Shown: positions 51,165 to 60,689 of the stretch, piece after piece
Position numbering within the stretch: the stretch's first letter is position 1
Layout of the letters: each line of letters begins with the position of its first letter
Assembly (NCBI GenBank): GCA_036924085.1
Contig: JAVGWX010000002.1
Coordinates: 89,478,941-89,542,940, forward strand
Origin: Ariolimax columbianus
Lineage: Eukaryota > Mollusca > Gastropoda > Stylommatophora > Arionidae
Direction of reading: 5' to 3'
DNA length: 64,000 bases
Program-made: the position numbers and the translations under genes
Notes under the pieces: model-generated
The model's database searches: none
Told to the model about the DNA's origin: nothing
What the model saw: only the letters and a program-made list of their open reading frames with translations

Positions 51165-51392
51165 GCATCAATCTGTCATACGACTTTATCGCATTGCTGG
51201 GGTAGTCGAGGGGTTTTTAGGCCGAGGACTACAGGTCACTTCGCCCCTGCTGTCGCCATATCATGTGCTGGATATGTTTGTTTATTTAACCCCCAAAAGA
51301 AAAACAACATATGCCATACCTGGGATTCGAACCCATGCCCTCCTTGTCGGCAGGCAGGCATCAAAACCATTCGACCACGCGCTCCTCAGATT
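51165..51392 (-). mobile_element. tRNA-derived SINE (V3)
   Basis: The minus strand begins GAGGAGCGCGTGGTCGAATG (A box) and, after a tRNA-like interval, GGGTTCGAATCCCAGG (perfect B box). It continues with GTTAAATAAACAAACATATC and a body down to 51165. The arm lengths suggest a class II tRNA origin. No CCA-ready acceptor stem, so not a tRNA gene. Confidence 0.75.
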
Positions 51393-51399
51393 TGATTCC

Positions 51400-51920
51400 A
51401 ACATGGTAAAGACACAGAAATCGTAACTGCTTAAAACCATCTACTCCTCAATAAGATCTAGTCTCATTAAAATCTAATTTCATATGACTGTATTTGGTTG
51501 TTTCTTTGTTGTTTATGTCATTTTAAAACCCTTTTCTCTGATGAAGACCTTTACTGTGGTAATGTAGCCACTTGAAACCAACATTCATGAATTGTCATAC
51601 ATGTTTACAATATACTGAAGTAACTGTATCTCAAAGGACATTCAAGAACAAAAGTAATGAAATACTTTGAGGAAATAGCAGGAAAGACTTGCCTCTTGAA
51701 CAACTTTAATGGAAAATGGAATGTTGAGAAGTGAAATTTATCTTGAGCGAGTATGGAACAAGTGTACTTGTCAATCAATAATGTCTAGCCTATTAAGGTC
51801 ATTTGGATGCCCTGTTGGAAAAATCCACACACAAAGTCCTCCATAGTACTCTAACCAGTCTTGTGAACGATTGTAGAATAATAATATCCTGTCCATCCTT
51901 TGATGTTATCAGGTCAGGAC
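51400..51920. other. No gene seen
   Basis: No recognisable coding or repeat structure. Confidence 0.45.
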
Positions 51921-51927
51921 TTTATAT

Positions 51928-52336
51928 GAGGTATGTTCAAATGAAACCAGTCCTAACTGGAATAAGTGAACATACGTACGATGCGCATGACTCACGTCCT
52001 TCTTTAAACACCATTGCCCAGTTTTTCACTGTTGTCTTCGACACAATTTTGTTACCATACAGTGCCTGTATTCTGTGATGAATATCAACTGATTGACATC
52101 CTTCAGCTGTTATAAACCGAATCACCGCACACTCATCAACTCTGGGCGGCTTCCGTATCACACCCGCCATGTTTTCATCGGTCTGCTGAGGAAACTATGA
52201 GTCGGAGGCGAACAAAAGTTTACAAACTTGACGGTTGGTATATGCTGTTCACAGCAGAAGTGACGTCATCATGTGCATCGTACGTATGTTCACTTGTGGC
52301 AGTTTGGTCCGGTTTCATTTGAACACGCCTCGTACT
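51928..52336. mobile_element. Mariner non-autonomous derivative with both ends
   Basis: The left end GAGGTATGTTCAAATGAAAC and right end GTTTCATTTGAACACGCCTC are inverted copies of the family terminus. The right arm, read on the minus strand, has the 150-bp leader and the HTH start VIRKPPRVDECAVIRFITAE, GCQSVDIHHRIQALYGN and SKTTVKNWAMVFKEGRE. At GRE it jumps into the short inverted left arm (about 60 bp). So it is a second, asymmetric foldback of the same mariner. Confidence 0.85.
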
Positions 52337-52365
52337 ATAATAATAAAAATAACAATAATAACGGG

Positions 52366-52550
52366 TAGTGTTGCTCCGATTCTCCCCAGCTCGTCTAGCT
52401 TCTCAATCCCTGGGATTCTAACATGACCAGGTCTCCACTTGAGTACCCCTTGCACTTTATAAGAGGTGGACAGTTGGTTAATTAATTGGTACATGTTATT
52501 GACATTGGGAGAAATTTTGTTTCTCAAAGCTTCAAGTGCTGACTTTGAGT
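52366..52550 (-). pseudogene. LINE family F RNase H fragment
   Basis: The minus strand reads NMYQLINQLSTSYKVQGVLK, then WRPGHVRIPGIEKLDELGRI and GATLP. WxPGHVxIxGNExADELA is the RNase H fourth-acid block; here Asn and Ala are changed. An A- and AAT-rich tail at 52334-52365 abuts the mariner end. Confidence 0.65.
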
Positions 52551-52734
52551 TTGAGAATATAATAAATTCCTCGGGTGGTATGATAAGAAATCAGCCTGGC
52601 ATCCAGAAGGTTGTAGGATCAATCTCAAGTCTGGAAGGAGAGACAAAAAAACTGGGGGATGAGACTTGAAAGTCATAACCCAAATAAATGTTAAGTTTGT
52701 CCATATCAGACATTACTGTCAGGGATGAAGAGCC

Positions 52735-52925
52735 AGAGACTTCGCTGTCCGAGACTATTACTTGTTTATGAGATGGCCAGTTCCCCCTCTACCTAATTTT
52801 CCTTCCCTAACAATAAGAATAGTACCCATTTGCACCTGAGTTGACTGGAACAAGCCACTAGCGGCAGTTGAACCCTGTACCTCCACAGTGAAAAAAAAGT
52901 GCTCTACCACTAAACTAATCCGAGA
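52735..52925 (-). mobile_element. tRNA-derived SINE (V4)
   Basis: The minus strand begins CTCGGATTAGTTTAGTGGTA and GAGCAC (A box) and has AGGGTTCAACTGCC (B box). The body AGTCAACTCAGGTGCAAATG and GGTAC matches fragments at 2336-2425 and 2815-2930. Confidence 0.7.
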
Positions 52926-53214
52926 TGTATTGTACGGTATATAGAACACTAAAAGTCATGCATTACTTTACCCAGTTTCCGTAACTCTTATTGTGAACCA
53001 ACTCAATGTGCCTGACGGCTGATGCCAAATCTATCTTTAAATGGTTTCGTTTGCACAATTTGCAGTGTTCTAATTAACTAGCAGTAATTTGTGAACCAGC
53101 ATCACAATATAATATTACTGACAGAAGAGAGGCGTAATTATATTAACAAAGAGTTAACTTAATGTATTTATACTGGTTTAGAAGACTCTACAGAATCTGT
53201 ATACAACCAGTTTT

Positions 53215-53345
53215 CTTGGAGGGTGGTCCAACCAATGTGTGAGTCTATCTTAATAGGCTAGAGCTAAGAAGACCCACTGTCAGTTAGGCGCCATCTATAG
53301 CTGCTCTTGGGGCCAAAGGTCAGGATCCCGTAGGCCGCTCTATCA
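53215..53345. repeat. R3 dispersed repeat
   Basis: GTGAGTCTATCTTAATAGGC, GAAGACCCACTGTCAGTTAG and GCGCCATCTATAGCTGCTC match 39200-39310. Confidence 0.65.
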
Positions 53346-54120
53346 GTAACTAACCAACCAACCAACCCCAATAATAATAATAATGTTCGCGTAGCCATCA
53401 AAGGCCTGTTGCGTTGAGTGACCACTACCATGTCCAACTGCTGAGACTAAATGTCCATGTTTATCGTGTCGATCAAAATCCCTATAGACTCCCCAAGTGG
53501 AGCGGTGTACTCCGCAGCCTTGGGATGAAGGCAGCGAGGAGTGTGTTAGACCAATGTTTGTGTCAAGCTTTCCGTGTCAATATCCCTGTTTCCACAAGTC
53601 TCGCCTCCGAGACTTCTGATTGTGTCCACCTTTTGGTCAGCATGACCCTTGCTGTGCTGAGAATACGTGGTTGGAAGAGATATCGTGTAACCTCTAGTGT
53701 ACAGAGAGGCGGGCAGAAGGAAGTCGGCTTCAATCCGAGCAGAAATGCCCTTGAGTAGTTATAATCTGGACTGAAATTTGGTGTGCAGTTAAGCGGAACG
53801 TTGAACTCCGCCATGGTTGAACACTGGACTAGTTTCCCACAGCTTGAGCCTGGCATGAAATGCATTGAAATGTAGCATAACAAACGTTATAACCAATCAA
53901 AAGCACATCAAATCCACAGTATAAAGTTACTGATATCACCTGGTGAAGGAGTTGTGAAATATAACCTGGACAGGAACCACCAAACATCTGAAAGTTGAGA
54001 GAGCAGCCACTAAGGCACTGCCATCTCACCATAGCTGCTCTAACAAACCACCTAGGGAAAAGTACAAATAACTATGGTAGATTTTTAACTTGAATTTTGT
54101 CTGGTCGGCGGCGGTTAAGC
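53345..54120. other. No recognised gene; part of R3 at the right
   Basis: A + strand frame at 53414-53758 (VLRIRGWKRYRVTSS ...) is not recognisable and has no support. 53985-54060 (GCACTGCCATCTCACCATAG, CTGCTC, AACAAACCACCTAG) resembles R3. Confidence 0.4.
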
Positions 54121-54145
54121 CAACTCTATTCTTCTTCATACGCTG

Positions 54146-55054
54146 TCAAACGTCAACCTGTATTTTTTCGAAAAAAGCAGCGGTCATCCTGAGGCTGTCG
54201 ACACTGCCATAGAGCTTGTCTAGTGTTGCCACTGATGATTGCAACATGTGTTTTCTCTGGTCCTCGTATGTCGGGCAGTTATGCAGCAGATGTTCAGAGT
54301 TCATTTTCCCTGTACCACAAGTGCATTCGTCAGTGCCACCTATCTTCAGTTTATTGAATAGATGGTACCTCAGTCTGTTGTGGCTTGTGCGGAGTCTGAA
54401 GACCACGACCTGCTCTCTTCTGTTCAACTGGTAATAGGCATCCTTTTTTGTGTAGCCAGTATGTTCTGTTTCCCATTTAACCATGTATCTGGCCCTAATA
54501 TACCTTTTGGACTCTTCGTAGGTCACACTAGAATCTGGTTGTGGTAGTCTTGCACCTTCTTTTGCCAGTCTGTCTGCCTCCTCGTTGCCTTGGATGTTAC
54601 AGTGGGATGGAACCCACTATACCCCTACTCTTTTTAGTGCGGACTGCTGGTATAGTTGACAAAGTACTGCTCTTAAATCATTAAGTTCAGTATTTTTCTG
54701 GCTTTTTAGTGCTGTGACTACGGCCAGGGCATCTGTAAACAGAACTATTTGGCTTTCATTTCTTTCGCCTGTCAGCATTGCTTCTACTACAGCCCTCAGT
54801 GCCTCTGCCTCCGCTCTGAAATTGCTTGAGAATTTTCCAGTTGCCACTGACAGTGTTATTTTTCTACCATTTGGTAGGCTCAGGAATACCCATGCCCCTC
54901 CGTTCTGTGTTGTGTTTGTTACAGAACCGTCGGTGTATGCATTGGTCCAGTCCATGCTTGGGTAGTTTTTCGTTATGTACCTCAGGGTTATGTCTCTTCT
55001 TTCTTTTTCAGTCTGGCTGTTCTTGTTTCCAATACCTGGTATATTTTCTACCAC
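54146..55054 (-). pseudogene. LINE family A RNase H and C-terminal region
   Basis: Frame from 55054: MDWTNAYTDGSVTNTTQNGG (first Asp), FRAEAEALRAVVEAM (Glu), QIVLFTDALAVVTALKSQKN (Asp). Then a TAG at about 54618 replaces Gln before WVPSHCNIQGNEEADRLAKE (fourth acid). The frame continues through SVTYEESKRYIRARYMVKWE, VVFRLRTSHNRLRYHLFNKL and ECTCGTGKMNSEHLLHNCP to a stop at 54146. RNase H in LINEs removes template RNA during reverse transcription. One nonsense codon is the only break in about 300 codons. Confidence 0.9.
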
Positions 55055-55125
55055 CTCCGGAATGATATGCTGCTTTCAGGTAGGTTTGCGTACAGTAGGG
55101 ATGGGCTTTGGTGTTGTTATGGTGT

Positions 55126-55880
55126 TCATAGGGTCTTTGCTTTGGCTATTTCTGCAAAGTTTCTCCGCTTTAGTTTCCCATTTCCAAATCTATTTAGTCT
55201 CTGATGCATTGGATGGTCTGTCAGTCTTCTGAGTTTCTCTGCTTGCTGCTGGGCTCTGCAGTCTCTTCTGTCGGTCATGGATTGCAGTTTTGTAATCTTT
55301 TCGAGTTCTACAATTGGCGTTAACTTCATGCCTCCTGTTATAACTCTCATGGCTTGGTTTTGAAGTTTGCTAATTTTATCAAAGTTCGCCTTTGCTGCTG
55401 TTGTCCATGCCGCAATGCCATACTCGAGAACTGGTCTCACTCTTCCAGTGTACATTTTCTTTAGTATACTTTCGTCTGCTCCCCAGCTTGTGCCAGCAAG
55501 TTTCTTCATGATTGCCATTCTTTGTCTGGCTCTCATTCGGGTTCTCTCGATCTGACTTTTCCATGTCATGCGCCGATCAAATGTGACTTCCAGGTAGTTT
55601 GGGTTGTCGTTTGGCCGCAAATATTTGCCGTTAAGACTTATTTTGGTGTTTATTTTGGTGTTTATTTGAAAGCGAGAATATCGTACATGTTGTTTTTTTC
55701 CTCATTTATTTTGACCAGCCATGAGTTCGCCCACTCCTCCAACGATGTTAGGGCCTGCTGCATCCGATTGCTTGCTATGGTGAGATTTTTTTCAGAGGTC
55801 CATATAGCTAGATCGTCTGCAAACATGGAGCTGTGGACTCTTCGTGGTATATTCTCTGTGATGTTGTTTATATACACCAG
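55126..55880 (-). pseudogene. LINE family A reverse transcriptase (palm and thumb), frameshifted
   Basis: At 55870-55662 the minus strand reads INNITENIPRRVHSSMFADD then LAIWTSEKNLTIA and SLEEWANSWLVKINEEKNN; FADDLAIW is the catalytic box. After a break, 55620-55126 reads YLEVTFDRRMTWKSQIERTR, ESILKKMYTGRVRPVLEYGI, AAWTTAAKANFDKISKLQNQ and AMRVITGGMKLTPIVELE, the thumb. It is frame-broken near 55660 and again before RNase H. Confidence 0.9.
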
Positions 55881-55891
55881 CAACTCTATTC

Positions 55892-56260
55892 TTCTTCTTC
55901 TTCGTTCGCAGTCAGACATCAACCATTATTTTTTCGAAAAAAGCAGCGGTCATCCTGAGGCTGTCGACACTGCCATAGAGCTTGTCTAGTGTTGCCACTG
56001 GTGATGGCAACATCTGCTCTCTCTGATCCTCGTATGTCGGGCAGTTTTGCAGCAAATGCTCAGCGGTCATTTTCCCGGTACCACACAGGCATTCGTCAGT
56101 GCCACCTATCTTCAATTTGTTGAATAGGTGGTACCTCAGTCTATTGTGGCCAGTGCGAAGTCTGAAGACCATGACCTGCTCTCTTCTGTTCAACGGGTAA
56201 TAGGCATCCTTTTTTGTGTAGCCAGTATGTTCTGTTTCCCATTTGGTCATGTATCTAGCG
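55892..56260 (-). mobile_element. LINE family A 3' end, tandem with the previous copy at the same target
   Basis: 369 bp between CAACTCTATTC at 55881-55891 and 56261-56271. It encodes TKWETEHTGYTKKDAYYPLN, VFRLRTGHNRLRYHLFNKL, ECLCGTGKMTAEHLLQNCPT and LDKLYGSVDSLRMTAAFFEK, then ends in a GAACGAAGAAGAAGAAG tail. Same orientation as, and directly upstream of, the longer copy. Confidence 0.92.
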
Positions 56261-56274
56261 CAACTCTATTCAAT

Positions 56275-56800
56275 TTCCAACTGTCAAGGAATTTTTAACG
56301 TGCTCGACACTGAACATGGGAGTCCGATTTCACAACCCAGAGGTTAGGGGAATTTTTACCAGAAGATCCACATAAAAAAAATCCCAGTCATCACTGTGAT
56401 TAACCCCAAGACCACCGAGTCCCGTACTTTCTTGTCGAGCTCATGGCAAGCTGCCTATTCTTGCTAGGAACACCTAAAATAATGGATGCATCGTGGCATA
56501 TTTACATGCACATAGTGTAAAAAGCATCTATAGGTATCGCCAGATACCATGCTATGATGAAAACAGAAATGAAACACAGACAACCAAAAAGCCTTCATAA
56601 AGGATAATAAACAAAAAAAATATGAGCGAGCAGCCCATAGAGGAAGGATGGATACATAAAACAGAGATATGAACACGTAAGGGAATTTAAAAAATGTACT
56701 TGGCTGGACAACACAGAAAATATCGCTATGGGTCTCCTCGTCGGTGATAACAAGTGGAGTCAACGACCAAGTGGAAGTGACAACAGCCAGGACGGCATAA
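56275..56800. other. No gene seen
   Basis: Contains ATAGGTATCGCCAGATACCA then AACAGAAATGAAACACAGAC, which resembles 57970-58060; a further dispersed repeat is possible. Confidence 0.4.
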
Positions 56801-56805
56801 TAATA

Positions 56806-57490
56806 ATTGTTGCACATCGCAAGCAAAAATGGTGACAGTATCAGATTGTTGCTGCGAAATGTGTTCTCTGATGGCTATAAAGACCAATCCTGGAACGGTA
56901 CACCCTGCCACATTCAGGGCACATGCAGGGAGCCAGCTGTGAAATTGTTGTGAGTATTGTTTTTTGGGGGCAGTACACTTTCGCAGAGCCTCTGGGATGG
57001 CTGTAAGCTCTACAATCTGAGCGCATCGGTGATACTAGCTCACTAGGAGGTCTGGTCTTGTGCAAGCATCTCCCACGAGGTGACATTATTACTGAAGCAG
57101 TTTCAGAGACACTTTCAAGGAGTCTCTGTAGCGTTTCTTCTGGTGAGCGCCTGTTTGTTTTGAGCTCACCGTTTAACAGCTGCTAAGGGATGCGCTCATC
57201 TGATATACGAACAACATGTCCTGTCAATGGTGGCCGAGTCAATTTCAGAAATGTATGAATGCTTAATATGTTATTATTGCTAAGAATTTCAGAGTCAGAA
57301 ACTTTGTCCTGTCACATGATCCTGAGCAAACCTGAACAGACAGCTCAAGTGAAATCTATTGAGCTGTCTGACATGTCTGCTATACACTGTCCATGTCTTA
57401 TAGGCATGCAGCAGAGTGGAAAAAGACTACAGCACGATACACTGATTTTGGTGACGACACTGATGCCTTGTCGGTTCCAAACATAAGAAA
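56806..57490 (-). pseudogene. LINE family B C-terminal remnant
   Basis: The minus strand reads ILSNNNILSIHTFLKLTRPP, GHVVRISDERIP, NGELKTNRRSPEETLQRLLE and, after the basic stretch, the finger CPECGRVYRSRIGLYSHQRTH ending at 56841. This follows the order of the better copy at 28110-29706 (IHALLEKARLGWAGHLVRMSDERLPK ... CPICSRCFRARIGLFSHMRTH). Stops inside. Confidence 0.8.
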
Positions 57491-58120
57491 GAGGGCATAA
57501 GAAGTAGGATCATGTCAGAAAAGCCGATAGCGACCAAACTGGAAAAGACCAAATAGAGAGAAGGGTACAAATACTGCTCCAAACTGGCATTGGGGCACAC
57601 TTTACAATAACATTGGTCAAATTAAAATGATGTTCAACCAATCAACCAAAACCTCTGAGCTCCCTGTAGAAAATGTCTTTTACAAATATTTGCCATATAT
57701 GTCTATCTTGTGTCAAATGCTCAAGCTCTGATATGACCTCCTTCTTTCGTGTTTGTCACAAGTTTCCTTCTCTATGTGTGCCTTGGTCCACTCCTATATC
57801 TTTTGCTCTGTGGATTTCAGAACAGGGACTGTCTGGTAATACAAGTGGGCTTTCTTAAAGTGCCCAACCCAACACCAGCTCCTAAAGCACAACTGGACCC
57901 TGTCTGCTTCTCTGCTTTACATCCACATTAGAAACATTATCATTTCAAACATAAAGTGAACAAACATTATAAATAGGTATGGTCAGATACCACACTGAGA
58001 CGAAAGCACAGATGAAACCTACGTTACAATCAATAGGCCCTCATCAGTGACAGATTTAGAATCCTGAATCTGACTCGAGAGGAGCAATCTGACATTTTTT
58101 AAATCAGATACTTACTTTCT
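57490..58120. other. No gene seen
   Basis: No recognisable domain; 57970-58060 is similar to 56530-56600. Confidence 0.4.
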
Positions 58121-59120
58121 GTGTCCAAGCCCCATGTCATACAGCATGCATCCAGTATTCAGCAATGTGGGATTGCCTTGTCATTTGCCTCCAGCATGTC
58201 ACACCTATTGTATGTTTCCTGGAGGTTGGGGCAGGTCATCAGGTGGTCTGGGTACTGTATTGCGCCACAGTCACATGTGTCATCATCTGTGTATCCCGAT
58301 TGTTTCATATTACTCTTGCACCATGAGACACCGATTCTGAGTCTGTTCAGCAACTTCCATGTTGAGTATAGTAGATGATGTGCTAGGGCAGCTTCCTCCC
58401 GATGTTCCATCTCTGAGGTCAACACCATTTTGTGCCATCTCACGATACCGTGGCATTCAGGGCTTGTCTGAATCGGCTTTGTTGCTTTTAGGAAGCTATG
58501 TCTGGATTTGAGTCTTGTGCTCTGCACCTTATGTCCAAACATTTGATGTCTTCGGTCGCGCTCCTATTCTTCTTGTTCGATTTCTGCTGCGCGCTTCTTC
58601 GGATCTTGGGTGGTGCTATACCAATTATGGGGTATATTTTATCAATGGGGTGGGTTTTAGGCACCCTGATACTATCTGACCTGGCCAATTTATTGCTGTG
58701 TCAACTAGTTTTACATGGGCAGAGTTTTTCCAGACAGGTGCAGCGTATTCAGCCACAGAGAAACACAGGACAAGTGCCAATGTCCGAAGGACTGATGGCT
58801 GTGCCACCCCCATGTTGTGCCAGTCAGTTTTCGAATGATATTATTTCTTGCGCGTATCTTACGCTTTGTTTCCTGGCAGCGCGTCATGAAGGACAATGTG
58901 AGGTCTAATTTCACGTCTAGATATTTGGGAGCTGTGCAGTGTTCAAGCTCCTGTCCTTGCCACATAATCTAAAGTTTTCTTTTGGCCTCTCTGTTTCTGA
59001 GGTGGTAGGTACATACCTAGATTTTACTGGGATTTGGTTTAAGATGATAATATCGTGGTAATATTCTGTAAGGGCATTGAGAGAACTTGACAGTTTGTTT
59101 TTAACCTCCACAATGAAAGT
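58120..59120 (-). pseudogene. LINE family C (Jockey-like) RT C-terminal half
   Basis: The minus strand reads, from 59120, KNKLSSSLNALTEYYHDI and IPVKSRY (palm end), then WQGQELEHCTAPKYLDVKLD, TRCQETKRKIRARNNIIRKL, TGTTWG, VLRTLALVLCFSVAEYAAPV, WKNSAHVKLVDTAINW, IVSGCLKPTPLIKYTP and PIIGIAPPKIRR. The last ORF part is WKLLNRLRIGVSWCKSNMKQ then CDCGAIQYPDHLMTCPNL. YLGVxLDxxLTF, CFSVAEYAAPVW and the CxCG...H..xxCP end are typical of Jockey-group LINEs. Four or more frameshifts or stops. Confidence 0.85.
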
Positions 59121-59384
59121 TACCCATTGAAATGAAAGCACCTCGTGTCTTATGTATACGTAATGTAAGTGTATCTATGTAACTACCAAGGCATATGAAG
59201 GACTCCACATCCTCTAAAGGTGAGTCTCCATATATTCTAATTATGTTGTCAAACAATATTCAGTGCAGCAAACTGAAATATCAGCTATGGGACTTTCTGA
59301 AAAAGCAAGCTGAGCAGATGTATCTACACACTTATACTTATGATGATAACTTATACTTAAAAATATTCTTCCAAACTGTAAATC

Positions 59385-59680
59385 TAGATACTTTGTTTTT
59401 CTCTTCAGAATGGGCATGTATGAACACAGGTTTGGTACAATTTGATCTTCAAAATACAGTCTAAATACTTTGTTCTTAACTTCACAAAGGTCATGCATGA
59501 ACAGTCTAGATACTTTGTTCTTCCCTTCACAAAGGTCATGCATGAACAGTCTAGATACTTTGTTCTTCCCTTCACAAAGGTCATACATGAACACAGTCTA
59601 AATATACTTTGCTCTTTAAAACACAGTCTAGATACTTTATTTTTTAATTCACAAAGGTTGTGCATGGACAGCCAGGATTT
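59385..59680. repeat. 45-bp tandem repeat, about five diverged units
   Basis: The unit is TACTTTGTTCTTCCCTTCAC, AAAGGTCATGCATGAACAGT, CTAGA. The two central units are nearly identical, the outer ones diverged. The minus-strand frames (CMTFVKGRTKYLD) are repeat translations. Confidence 0.88.
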
Positions 59681-59689
59681 TTGGGATTA

Positions 59690-60299
59690 CGTGATAATTT
59701 CCCATTTGTTTCTACATAAGCTTTGTAATTTTGTAAACATCAGTTATGTTCAGTAGAATGTGATACTGTAAAAATTACAACACATATTAAGGGGAAACTT
59801 TACAAACACGTTGCCATATACATGTTCTGCAACTAAAAACGATACCCCTTTCTTCAATTAAATGCTTTATCCTTATATCCAATGTAAAGTTCTAACCTTA
59901 TCATCAATGAAGAGCTACTGTTACATTTACTTATGAATATATATCAGAATTTTGGATTTGTTGGTAAAAATATTTTCTGTTTACCTTTGCTGATAACAAA
60001 AACTATGTCAATATAACCTCTTTTACACAAACCAATATATCCAAATAGAAAATATATGTATTCAATTTTATTCTGCATTTAATTCTGAACAGTTTGGCAT
60101 TAAATATGCAACATTTCAATGAAATATTACAGAAGATGTATAGATCTCAATTGTGTGGGAATTTTGCATTGGAAAAATCAATGTTCCCAAATATTCCAGA
60201 ATGAATGAGTTTTTAAAATCTATACTTTTGTGAACTTTTGAAACTAAATAATGCTTGTCCACTGGCCATGAGTCTTGTCTTCCACTGCCAAGTTGCTGT
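59690..60299 (-). other. AT-rich single-copy DNA, possible 3' UTR of the minus-strand exon
   Basis: No repeats seen. On the minus strand an AATAAA lies at 60067-60072, about 230 bp after the stop codon at 60300, suitable for polyadenylation of the exon at 60300-60415. Confidence 0.35.
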
Positions 60300-60415
60300 T
60301 TAGTTAAGTGATTCAAAGTACTTCTTCAAGATCTGTGGAACTTCTGTGACGTTGGTGTAATCCACAGCTATGAAGCTGGTTCCATTGTCAGCTCCCCTGA
60401 TCATTCCAGAGAGAA
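60300..60415 (-). CDS. Candidate 3' terminal exon of an unrecognised host gene
   Basis: On the minus strand an acceptor (TTCATATTTGACAG) is followed by two bases completing a codon, then LSGMIRGADNGTSFIAVDYT, NVTEVPQILKKYFESLN and a TAA. The composition (few Leu/Lys runs, balanced residues, a clear amphipathic end) and the pairing of acceptor, frame, stop and downstream AATAAA look like a real last exon. The other two frames close quickly after the acceptor. I do not recognise the protein; the strand-helix pattern (TSFIAVDYTNVTEVPQIL) would suit the end of a Rossmann-like or von Willebrand A-like domain, but this is a guess. Upstream exons would lie right of the window or beyond the LINE at 60.7-63.0 kb. 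Confidence 0.5.
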
Positions 60416-60689
60416 CTGTCAAATATGAACAAAGTTGTCTCATGGAATATGAATTGGATATTAACATTAAGAAAATTAGAAGAAAAAGCAACTGTAACGT
60501 ATAGAAGCAAATGATAACACTAGAACAGTTCAAAAGTTTCTCCTATCTTGAACATAGAATAACAGAGGGTAGAGGATAAGAAACAGATATCATGAAAAGA
60601 ACAGGAATGGTCAAAGCTGCTAATAACATCACATGACAGATATTGTCAACCAAACAAATAACTACATTAAAAATGAGATTACTCAAGCG

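Larger units (their letters stand above)
54132..55880 (-). mobile_element. LINE family A, longest copy (RT palm to 3' end)
   Basis: 1,749 bp on the minus strand between CAACTCTATTC at 54121-54131 and the same sequence at 55881-55891. From 5' to 3' it holds part of the RT palm, the thumb, RNase H, a finger-like motif and a CGTATGAAGAAGAAT tail. 5' truncated within RT. The same 11-bp sequence occurs a third time after an adjacent copy of the same family. Confidence 0.92.

Noticed and set aside
51310..51390. A functional tRNA gene (good A and B boxes)
   Set aside because: No matching acceptor stem, and it continues into a SINE-like body. The same applies to the tRNA-like heads at 16650, 22273, 34212, 48001 and 52925.
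53414..53758. 114-codon frame with a plausible mixture of residues
   Set aside because: Not recognisable, no splice or element context, and the antisense frame is of similar length.
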